NCBI GenBank assembly: GCA_014529385.2
Contig: CM043963.1
Location: forward strand, 76,208,412 to 76,272,411
Direction of reading: 5' to 3'
DNA from: Adiantum capillus-veneris
Lineage: Eukaryota > Streptophyta > Polypodiopsida > Polypodiales > Pteridaceae
DNA: 64,000 nucleotides
Below are positions 56,547 to 64,000 of this stretch, piece by piece. The notes below the pieces were generated by a model, which saw nothing but the letters and a program-made list of their open reading frames with translations, did not search any database and was not told the origin of the DNA. Positions within the stretch are counted from its first letter, which is position 1; each line of letters begins with the position of its first letter. The translations under genes and the position numbers were made by a program.

Positions 56547-56963
56547 ATCAAGAAGGGCATCTATGACAGCATGAACAATACTTTCTGTTCCACCATCATT
56601 AACATTGCCATCAGCAACAGCATCTGTGCTAGCTTCAACTTCCATAGCATCCACAATGTCATTTGTGCGAGCATCAACTTCCATAGCATCCACAATGTCA
56701 TTTGTGTAGGCATCAACTAGCGTAGCATCATCAATGACATATGTGCCAGATTCAATAGTGGCATCTGTACCCATAGCCACAACTGCATCAAGAAGGGTAT
56801 CTATGACAGCATGAACAATACTTTCTGGTTCACCATCATTAACATTGCCATCAGCAGCAGCATATGTGCTAGCATCAACTTCCATAGCATCCACAATGTC
56901 ATTTGTGTAGGCATCAACTACCGTAGCATCAGCAATGGCATCTGTGCAGGCATTAACTACCAT
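56547..56963 (-). pseudogene. Gene B, acidic 80-residue repeat region
   Basis: A 139-codon open part in which NVNDG(E/G)(P/T)ESIVHAVID occurs twice, 240 bp apart, and NDIVDAMEV(D/E)A occurs three times with a 45-bp sub-period. It is made almost only of Asp, Ala, Val, Thr, Ile and Glu. The repeats keep frame (240 = 80 codons; 45 = 15 codons), so they expanded as coding sequence. The Copia cut this region in a copy of the 240-bp unit. Confidence 0.65.
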
Positions 56964-57070
56964 AGCATCATCAATGGCATCTGTGCCAAATTCAACTGTG
57001 GCGGGGGTGGGTAATGTACCCTTTTCAAGTTTATCACTCTCACATCTGTATGTGCATCATCATGCACAAC

Positions 57071-57421
57071 CTACACATCAACTGCATTAGGCACATTTGG
57101 AACAAATTCAACAGTACTAGTAGGTGTGCAGGGATCAAGTGTATCAAAAGACTCTCTTTTTTTTCCTGTAGCCCCCCTGGAAGCTGTAGCAACCCCTCTT
57201 GGATTCTTCACAGGATAAGACTGAGCCAGTGAACCTACAGACCCCTCAACTCTATCAAAAGACACTTTTTTTTGCCTGTAACCCCCCTGGAAGTTGTAGC
57301 ACCCCTTCTTGGATTCTTCACAGGATAAGACTGAGCCAATGAACCTACAGACCCCTCATCTAGAAACCCTGAAGAGCGAGTGCGTCTCATGCAAGTTCCT
57401 CTTTTTCAACTTCTTGATTAT
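57071..57421 (-). pseudogene. Gene B, duplicated basic segment
   Basis: Two copies of a ~108-bp unit encode EGSVGSLAQSYPVKNPR followed by a Thr/Ala/Gly/Lys stretch (TSRGVTGKK, ASRGATGKK). The copies are in different frames because the Lys-coding poly-A differs by one base. A pyrimidine-rich CTCTTGTCATAG acceptor lies at 57421, so this may start an exon. It ends with NVPNAVDV and TAG at 57071. Confidence 0.5.
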
Positions 57422-57635
57422 CTATGACAAGAGAAAGTAGAAACATATTACTAAACATGTACAGAAAATAAATCAAATAGTTTGCAACTACTCGATGCAA
57501 AGAATTAAGAGACATGTCACTAACAAATTCCAACACTTGATTCATCAATGAGCATGGATACAATAGAGGTGCAATGGATTTCACATGACTTCTAAAGAAA
57601 TCTTCTAATTGCATGAAGTTACAACAAAAACACAC

Positions 57636-58098
57636 TCATTGCTTTGCATTTGGTTTCTTTCTCTTCCTAAATGAATCAAGAGGTATATCCATTGTGGGAC
57701 TTCCACCTAAGTTCTTGGGAGTCAATTTCTTGCGCTTTGGTGTTGGCTTCTTTCCCGTTGGAGGGGGTGTTGCTTTCACCTCATCTGGAACAACTGCCTC
57801 ATCTGATGCTTCATCTCTAGTGTCCACACTTGGTGATGCTTTGGAACTCAACGGAGAACGCAACAGCCTTCTTGGAGTTAGTTGTTGCCTAGGTGATTTG
57901 ACTGCAGAAGAGTTTGCCATCAATATGTCTTTAACTACTCTACGTACTGCATCCCCTACGACAGACTTTGCTTCAAGGGCTAGCTGCATCCCTGGGGTAG
58001 ACTCCGCTTCAAGGCCTCTGGCTGCATCCCTGGGGTAATCAGGCCATTCTTCCTTGTGGAATGCATCGTCTTGTTGGAGCAAGCATGCGATGATTGTT
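57636..58098 (-). CDS. Gene B, exon 4 (basic, Pro/Lys-rich)
   Basis: Begins after a TTTGTAG acceptor at 58099 and reads ACLLQQDDAFHKEEWPDYP, GDAVRRVVKDILMANSS, then LTPRRLLRSPLSSKAS and a Lys/Pro-rich end with TGKKPTPKRKKLTPKN (nuclear-localisation-like), to TGA at 57636. Phase matches exon 3 if its donor is the downstream of two adjacent GT sites. Function unknown; the basic tail suggests nuclear or nucleic-acid binding. Confidence 0.6.
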
Positions 58099-58171
58099 CT
58101 ACAAAGCAAGCTATTTACAAAGTCTTACTTGGAGTATCCCAAAATACACACATAAAAACTGATTTTGGTAC

Positions 58172-58253
58172 CTACCAGTGGCCTGCGTAGAGACTCTCTC
58201 TGTTTTTGTCCTCAATGATTCTTGTATACAGGTCTCTGCTGCGATGTCTATAC
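58172..58253 (-). CDS. Gene B, exon 3 (short)
   Basis: An 82-base exon flanked by ATTTGCAG and a tandem donor (GTAGGTACC). It encodes IDIAAETCIQESLRTKTER and so on; phase 1 in, phase 2 out. It keeps an open frame between exon 2 and exon 4, which supports the splice model. Confidence 0.55.
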
Positions 58254-58344
58254 CTGCAAATGATTTCATTAAATGCAAGAGTTTAAACTACCAATGGAAA
58301 GTGGGCTTGCAATAGTACTAGTAAATAATTGACACAGTGACTAC

Positions 58345-58723
58345 CTGCACTTGATTCTTTCATCTCACTCTTCACCTTCAGACCAATCATATGCTTAGCT
58401 CTAGGGGGAACAGACATGTTGCAATCTAGTGCAACACAATAGCCATAGTCCCTACATACATGCGTGAAGCATAGCATATGGTACACATGGGTGCAAGGAA
58501 GGGAGAATACATCCAAGCTTCTGGCATCGAACGGGAATCCACATCCTACACAATGGTAGAACCCATTAAGTGCGACCTCGCTAATGCTCTGCTTAAAATC
58601 CACAGGAGGAAAAGGATTCATCAAACTGGCCCCCACATTATGTGAAGTCCTCTCCATGGTAACACAAAATTTAAAGTGCTCTGATTCCTGTGCTATGTTG
58701 GTCTCTACTTCTGCAAGTAGTGC
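58345..58723 (-). CDS. Gene B, exon 2 with RING-like zinc finger
   Basis: Acceptor TTTGTTTCACAG at 58724, donor CAG/GTAGTC at 58344. It starts with a coiled-coil continuation (ALLAEVETNIAQESEHF) in phase 0 with exon 1, then a Cys/His cluster: CVGC (about 58554), LPCTHVYHMLC, then CRDYGYCVALDC. The spacing C-X2-C-X15-C-X-H-X2-H-X2-C...C-X4-C resembles a RING-H2 or related cross-brace finger, though the last pair is C-X4-C. It ends KHMIGLKVKSEMKESSAG. Role unknown; a ubiquitin-ligase or protein-interaction role would be a guess. Confidence 0.65.
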
Positions 58724-59903
58724 CTGTGAAACAAAGAAGACAACACATCTAATTTAAGTCTCAATAACCCAACAAAAGCAGATTGTTGAAAAGAATATGC
58801 AGCATGAATCTTATCCCTTATATGCAATACCACATATAAGACAAGCACTTACTCTATATGCTATAAACACAATCTTGATGTGGTATATGATATGCATTTT
58901 GCTATATAGCACATAGCACAATCCAAGTATAATGTGCTATAAGTGCTACATAGAGTATGCATTGTAGATCATAGCAGAGAGACTTTTTAAAATACCAGAT
59001 ATAGCCCAAACATTTTCTCTATATGCTATATAGCACAAGCTTGCTGGGTATATGATATGCAGTGGGCTATATGAGAGATAGCACATAGCATATAGCACAA
59101 ATATTGTGCTATGTAGCACATAGCACAATTAGATATGTGCTATGTAGCACATAGCAAAAATAGAGATTGTGCTATATAGCACAATTCACTATTCCACACA
59201 CTCCAGGGCTATATTTTGAACATATAACACACCAAATGTTCTATTTAGCACATAGCACATAAAAAGATCGTGCTATGTAGCACATATCAATATTTAACAC
59301 ACACTTCAAGGCTATACTCTGAGCATATAGCATATAGGTTATGCTATATAGCACATATTACACATATCCATTGTGCTATGTATCACATAGCACATAACCA
59401 CACAGAGCACATAGCATATGAGGGTACTATTGTGAACATGCTGCACCTAGATTGAACTATAAAGCACATAGCACATAACCACACATAGCATATAACCACC
59501 CACTCCATGAAGATGATGGCTATGTTGTGACCATATAGCACATGGCACATAGCATATAACCACCCACTCCATGAAGATGATGGCTATGTTGTGACCACAT
59601 AGAACATGGCACATAGCATATAACCACCCACTCCATGAAGATAATGGCTATGTTGTGACCATATAGCTTCTATGTTGTGACCACATAGAACATGGCACAT
59701 AGCATATAACCACCCACTCCATGAAGATAATGGCTATGTTGTGACCATATAGCACATATTTTGTGCTATATAACACATAGCAGAAATAGAATATGCTCAT
59801 ATAGTACATAACCATACAATCCAAAACACTCTAACCACATAACCACATGGAAGTGAACCACATACTCCAAAACAAAGTGAAGCACATGTAGGAGGGTATG
59901 CAC
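58724..59903 (-). repeat. Gene B intron filled with TGCTATATAGCA array
   Basis: Between donor AAAG/GTGCAT (59903) and acceptor TTTCACAG (58724). Most of 58835-59790 is dense in GTGCTATRTAGCAC and its complement, plus a 64-bp subarray at 59496, 59560, 59624 and 59710 sharing CCACCCACTCCATGAAGAT and GGCTATGTTGTGACCA. The core palindrome is the same as in gene A's array (48880-49795), although unit sequence and period differ. Confidence 0.85.
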
Positions 59904-60792
59904 CTTTGCTTTAGCCACATTGGCTTCTAATTCAACAACGTTCTCTCTAGTAGTACTCGAGAACTGTCCAATCAAATCAATCAAGCGTTGTCGAGCTACA
60001 GGGTCTTGCACACAATCAATCTTCGTTTGCAACTTTATGGCCAAAGTGTTTGAGCTTTGAGCACCCTCAGCCCTATGCAATTCTCTAACTTGATCCTCTA
60101 CCTGCTTCTTTGCACCCTCAAGTCTTGACTTACAGTCTTGCAATCTGCCCTCTACAATACTCTTCATTTCTGCAAGTGCCCTGCTATCCTCCTCTGCCAA
60201 TTGTACCAGGAATCCTCCTCTAGGCACGCTTGACAATGGTACAGACATACCTTCTGTTTTCAATGATGATCTGGTTGAGGCAGCAGTGGTTTTGGAACCT
60301 CTCCCTCTACGACTCATCTGCTCTTCCCACCTCTTGATCTTGTTTTGCAAGTTGTGTCTTTCTTATGAGGCTCTCATTGCCCTCTCTGCAAAGATAGCCC
60401 AAGAAATTTGATGTTTGCCAGATTCACTGCAGTTTTCCAATGCAAAGGCCTTTGAAAATTGAGTCCCTACTTCATACATGAAGGGAACCTCCTGGTAGAC
60501 ATCCGAGTGTCTCCACACAAGATTTTGTAAGAACTCCGACCGAGCATGGTATGCCTTCACTTTCTGCTACGCTACCCGGAACAGGATTTGGAAATATAAA
60601 GACAGCTTCCGAGTCCTCCTTAGAGATGTCATTGTTTCCTATCAAGCTACACGGATCAACTCCTTTCAATGGCAATCCACACTCCATATGAAATTCCTCG
60701 GCAAGACGACAAAACTTTGTATACAGAGGTGGTTCGATGTTCCTAACTAGACAGCTGCTTGCTTGAATCAGATGCTTTGAGGAAGGTGCCAT
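59904..60792 (-). pseudogene. Gene B, exon 1 (N-terminus and coiled coil)
   Basis: ATG 60792 begins MAPSSKHLIQASSCLVRN. A frame change near 60570 leads into HARSEFLQNLVWRHSDVYQE and SWAIFAERAMRAS, then TAA 60363-60365, then the same frame continues NKIKRWEEQMSRRGRGSKTT and a long coiled coil (EEDSRALAEMKSIVEGRLQD, VVELEANVAKAK) up to the donor. One frame change plus one stop make it a pseudogene as it stands. A further minus-strand open part at 61079-60822 (with CPAYKSRPMKFLFLF) may be an upstream exon. Confidence 0.6.
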
Positions 60793-61252
60793 GATGCAGT
60801 CTCAAGTGATATACCTGCACATCATCCAATGAACTCATGAGACATGGTGTGACCTCGCTTATCATCCCTGCTAAAAAGAAACAAGAACTTCATGGGCCTG
60901 CTCTTGTAAGCAGGGCATTCAAGGTGATGTGCTATGGGATTTTCCCCAAGGTTGCATGCAGCTTGTGGACTAGAAAAGTACCTCGGGAGTCTATGTCCTC
61001 TCATGCATCCAGGAGCAGCATTAGGTTTTTCTCGCCTCTTGTTGCAAATGAGCAAGGCGTGGCACTCATGCAACTCCAAATGCAGCTTAATGTAGCTAAA
61101 TGATCCCGGGTGGGGCGCGCGTGCTCAAGCAGTAGAGAGTGTACATATTCAATGGGAGAGACATACCTCGAAGAGAAGAGGGCGGTTACTGCAATCATCC
61201 TTGAAGCAGCCAAGCTTGCACAGTAGAAGCTCTAAGCACAGTAGACCTTGAG

Positions 61253-61255
<3 letters not shown>

Positions 61256-61326
<71 letters not shown>
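61256..61326 (+). repeat. (GA)n microsatellite
   Basis: About 35 units, followed by a G-run at 61330-61347. Open frames on the minus strand here are just Ser-Leu repeats. 61327-61535 is non-coding. Confidence 0.95.
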
Positions 61327-61327
<1 letters not shown>

Positions 61328-61541
61328 AGGGGGTTGGGGGGGGGGGCATGGTGTTTGAAACTTCCAACTACTCATGAAAAAAAGTGGGTGTGTGAAGGCT
61401 AAATTTTTAGTATAACATTTTTTAGAATATAAATTTGGACGTCTGAAATATGGCACCAGTGACCACACCCCCAATGTCATGCTATACTATTTAATTATAT
61501 CACATATATAGATTTCCACCTATTCATGCTTTCACCCATAT

Positions 61542-62339
61542 ATGTGTGCAGTCATCGCACAACCTCTGTATCGTTTGTTAGTCAATTTCGACTGGACTGA
61601 GGAGTGTGAAAATTCATTCCAAAAGCTGAAGGAAAACCTTGTATCCGCACCTATACTTGAAGCACCGGATTGGGAAAAGATATTCCATGTTCACATTGAT
61701 GCATCTGCATATGCAATCGGGAGTATTCTGGCTCAACTTGGAGACGGAACAATGGACTTTCCAGTTTGTTATGCAAGCCGACAGTTAAACAATGCAGAAA
61801 AGAACTACACAACCACTGAGAGAGAGGGGTTAGGAATGATTTATGTTATAAAGAAATTTCGGCATTATTTGCTCGGAAACAAATTTGTGTTCTTCACAGA
61901 TCATCAAGCTCTTTTGTATATGGTTAATAAACCATGCAATACTGGGAGAATTGTACGCTGGTTTATTATATTGCTAGAGTTTGATTTCACAGTGGTGGTC
62001 AAAAAGGGTAAAACTCATCTACGGGTGGATCATCTTTCAAGGCTACACAACGGGGAATCTCCTGAAGGAGTAGATGATGACATACCAGATGCTTATCTTT
62101 TCAATATTGAAATGATACCCAAATGGTCTCAAGAAATTGTTGGTATTCTTTCCTTTGGAGGTAGATTTGATAACAGGGAAGACAAATCCAAACAACAAAC
62201 AAAAAACTTCCAGTTGATTGCAGGACGGCTGTATCATCTAGGATTGGACCAGGTTCTACGATTGTGTATAAATCCGGAGGAATTCAAGTGTTATCTTGAA
62301 GAACACATGTCCAAGATTGTGCATTTCATTGTTCAATAG
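61542..62339 (+). CDS. pol: Gypsy RT end, RNase H and first H2C2 start
   Basis: A 265-codon frame. It has FHVHIDASAYAIGSILAQ, FPVCYASRQLNNAEKNYTTT (with Glu following), FFTDHQALLYM and LRVDHLSRLH, so all RNase H acidic residues are present. After an acidic linker it reads NFQLIAGRLYHLG and LRLCINPEEFKCYLEEHMSK, the first half of an integrase-type H2C2 module. The frame breaks at 62337 before the second His; the rest follows in 62339-62566. Confidence 0.9.
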   Translation: MCAVIAQPLYRLLVNFDWTEECENSFQKLKENLVSAPILEAPDWEKIFHVHIDASAYAIGSILAQLGDGTMDFPVCYASRQLNNAEKNYTTTEREGLGMIYVIKKFRHYLLGNKFVFFTDHQALLYMVNKPCNTGRIVRWFIILLEFDFTVVVKKGKTHLRVDHLSRLHNGESPEGVDDDIPDAYLFNIEMIPKWSQEIVGILSFGGRFDNREDKSKQQTKNFQLIAGRLYHLGLDQVLRLCINPEEFKCYLEEHMSKIVHFIVQ

Positions 62340-62566
62340 TGAAAACACACCAGAGACTAAAACAATTAGGGGTTTATTGGCCAACTATGTATGCCGACAC
62401 ACATGCTTATGTTAACAATTGTACTATATGTAGTGCCAAACGACTAGTGGATCACGCAACATTGTTTCAGGTTAAAATTGCACCTACATGGAGTCAATAT
62501 ATCATTGATTTCTTAACCACAAGGACGTTTCTTGAAAACATAACAAAAGCACGGAAAGGGCTATAG
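62339..62566 (+). pseudogene. pol: First integrase-type zinc-binding module, second half
   Basis: Reads VKTHQRLKQLGVYWPTMYAD and YVNNCTICSAKRL, completing the first H2C2 module, then TWSQYIIDFLTTRTF and TAG at 62564. The link to the second module (AIELEARNFSLIENQLY) follows in other frames, so one or two indels lie at 62560-62640. Confidence 0.8.
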
Positions 62567-62593
62567 AGCTAGAGGCTCGCAATTTTAGTTTAA

Positions 62594-63132
62594 TTGAAAA
62601 CCAACTCTATAAGCGACAATCACCTTAGAATCTGTACAAGTGAAAGTGAATACCTACTGATTCTAGAACACGCACATGGAGGCATAAGTGGAGTCCATTT
62701 TTCAAGCGATAGGACGGAAAAAATTGTCTTAACCGCAGCAATATGGTGGCCTACATTGCATATGGATGCTGAAGAGTTTGTAAAGCGTTGTGACGCTTGT
62801 CAACGCACCAAGGTGCCAATAAAGAGAGATGAGATGCCACTACGGCCAATGATGGGAGCAAGGGAATTTGGAAAATGGGGCATTGATTTTGTCAGACCTA
62901 TTTCACCCCCTGCACCCATACCCAATATATCATTGTGGCTACGGACTATCTCAAAAAATGGGCAGAAGCCAAGGAAACACAAAAAGCGGACGCACGAACC
63001 ACTGCACAATTTCTATATGAGAATGTCTTTGTACGATACGGGTTACCAATAGAAATTGTCAGTGATCGAGGAACACATTTTCTTAATGAAGTCATTGAGT
63101 ATCTGCTAGAGGAATTCATGGTCATACATTGA
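62594..63132 (+). pseudogene. pol: Second H2C2 module and integrase core
   Basis: 62594-63052 holds SEYLLILEHAHGGISGVHFS and FVKRCDACQRTK (second H2C2), then MGAREFGKWGIDFVRPISPP (first catalytic D). After a frame change near 62920, 62935-63132 continues with DYLKKWAEAKE, ENVFVRYGLPIEIVSDRGTH (second D) and ends at TGA 63130. The module before it (61.99-62.43 kb) is clearly homologous: NFxLI, LR(L/I)C, WPT(M/L)xxD and CxxC occur in the same order in both. Confidence 0.85.
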
Positions 63133-63678
63133 AAATCTGCTCCATATCATCCACAGGCAAATGGACAAGTTGATGCCACAAATAAAACACTATGCATGGT
63201 TCTCACTAAAATTGTATCAGAGAAAAGGACAGACTGGGATCAGCAGCTACACTCAACACTATGGGCATACAAGGTAGCTTACAAAACATCGATAGGAATG
63301 ACACCGTACAACATGGTATTTGGCCTAACTGCTATATTACCCATAGAGTTTTTGATTCCAACTCTACGAGTAGCGAAACGCTTAGAATGGATAGGGCATG
63401 AGCTCTCTTCAAGAATAGATGATCTTGAAAAGCTAGATGAACTTCGCTTGAGAGCTGTAGCTTCGATCTATGCTAAAAAGAGAAGACAAAAAGAGTTTTT
63501 TAACAAGCATGTGCGCACGAAAGAGTTCAAAACAGGTGACTATGTACTTGTTTATACCTTGAATCAACATGCCAAGAAACTTAAAAAGCGAGGGATGGGA
63601 CCCTTTGTGATTAGTGACCTATCACAAAGTGGAGCTGTCAAGCTTGCTAGATTAGCAGGAGAAGAAATGCCAAATTGA
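63133..63678 (+). pseudogene. pol: Integrase C-terminal part
   Basis: Same frame as 62935-63132. It has SAPYHPQANGQVDATNKTL, in which the catalytic Glu position reads Asp, then WAYKVAYKTSIGMTPYNMVF, FKTGDYVLVYTLNQH and LKKRGMGPFVISDLSQSGAV (a GPY/F-like module), to TGA at 63676. The frame continues beyond that stop. Confidence 0.88.
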
Positions 63679-64000
63679 ATTAGTGGGTTTCGATTAAAGA
63701 AATATAATTTACCACTAACAAAGGACATGCTTCAACAAATCCATCACGAAAAACAACAGATGAAGGAGAAACAGAGGGTACGAGAAGAAGCCCAAGCAGA
63801 AGCAAAAGAACGCATTGCAAAAAGACGGCTTCTACGACAACAACAAGAATGTGGATCACCGTTGCGAATCAATGCCATTCGACTAACGAATTTTGATGAA
63901 GACACAGTGGAGACAATAATTGCATCCAAAGTGGGCAGCAATCAAGTTGAATCGATGACACTACTTGATTCAGGAGCTCAAGCAAATTTGATCTCTTACA
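63679..64000 (+). CDS. Post-integrase extension: coiled coil and DSGA protease-like motif (partial)
   Basis: In frame with the integrase after the TGA (the residues ISGFRLKKYNLPLTKDML look like a normal integrase end). It then has a charged coiled coil (EKQQMKEKQRVREEAQAEAK, RIAKRRLLRQQQE) and, at 63953-64000, SMTLLDSGAQANLISY: the LLDSGA pattern of retropepsin-type aspartic proteases. In known gypsy elements protease precedes RT, so a protease here would be an unusual order. The window ends 10 codons after the motif Asp, so the flap and the second half of the fold cannot be seen. Confidence 0.6.
   Translation, partial: MSGFRLKKYNLPLTKDMLQQIHHEKQQMKEKQRVREEAQAEAKERIAKRRLLRQQQECGSPLRINAIRLTNFDEDTVETIIASKVGSNQVESMTLLDSGAQANLISY

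Larger units (their letters stand above)
61536..64000 (+). mobile_element. pol: 5'-truncated Ty3/gypsy pol running off the window
   Basis: Starts abruptly in the RT thumb (IAQPLYRLLVNFDWTEECE) and goes through RNase H, two zinc-binding modules, integrase core, integrase C-terminus, a coiled coil and a protease-like motif at the window end. No LTR, Gag or RT palm is visible to the left. Breaks: frame change near 62330, stop/frame change at 62564-62635, frame change near 62920, TGA 63130-63132, TGA 63676-63678. It is not the same family as the Tat or chromovirus elements. Confidence 0.88.

Noticed and set aside
59496-59760. Regularly spaced identical ~20-bp repeats, CRISPR-like at first sight
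   Set aside because: The spacers are also repeats (64-bp tandem unit), the context is a plant intron and there are no cas genes.
61149-61480. Ser-Leu repeat ORFs on the minus strand
   Set aside because: Product of the (GA)n run.

Overview
The window looks like a stretch of repeat-rich nuclear DNA from a land plant with a large genome. It is AT-rich and has no bacterial-type operons. It holds nested LTR retrotransposons of typical plant lineages (Tat-type and chromodomain Ty3/gypsy, Ty1/copia), tRNA-iMet primer sites, several satellite arrays and long microsatellites. The DDD transposase-like gene near 48-51 kb and the double-zinc-finger gypsy integrase at the right end would fit a non-seed plant (fern, lycophyte or bryophyte), but that is a weak inference. 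I see no intact ordinary host gene; nearly all coding sequence belongs to mobile elements, most of it broken.

Layout. 1-9954: a young Tat-lineage Ty3/gypsy element on +, with its 5' LTR cut by the window edge, an almost intact gag-pol and a complete 2.7-kb 3' LTR. 9955-15610: non-coding repeats, namely a composite ~63-bp repeat block and a GTAC/ACTAGT-rich satellite with a ~620-bp higher-order period. 16868-20455: a palindrome-marked leader followed by a decayed coiled-coil ORF. 20458-26828: fragments of one chromovirus family, into which a 2.75-kb gag-only Copia element (TR-GAG type) inserted with a perfect 5-bp target duplication. 26829-40640: a decayed minus-strand coding region split by an 8.6-kb minus-strand chromovirus. 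40640-47600: small acidic and proline-rich ORFs, a compound microsatellite, and a degenerate LTR/primer site followed by a 126-bp tandem array and a palindrome family.

47630-60792 is the most interesting part. A plus-strand DDD-type transposase-like gene (A) converges on a minus-strand multi-exon gene (B) with coiled-coil, RING-like zinc-finger and acidic-repeat regions. The gap inside A and one intron of B are both filled with arrays of the same short palindrome, TGCTATATAGCA. A 5.2-kb minus-strand Copia element sits inside B's repeat-coding exon. I read A+B as a possible two-gene DNA transposon with array-filled introns, now inactive.

61536-64000: a 5'-truncated Ty3/gypsy pol with two tandem H2C2 zinc-binding modules in its integrase and, downstream of the integrase in the same frame, a DSGA protease-like motif. 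That is an unusual domain order. The window ends inside it.

How they fit together: retrotransposons insert into each other and into gene B, and target duplications (AGTTC/AGTTC, CATCA/CATCC, GCTGT/ACTGC) let the order of events be read. The Tat and gag-only Copia elements are the youngest by LTR similarity.
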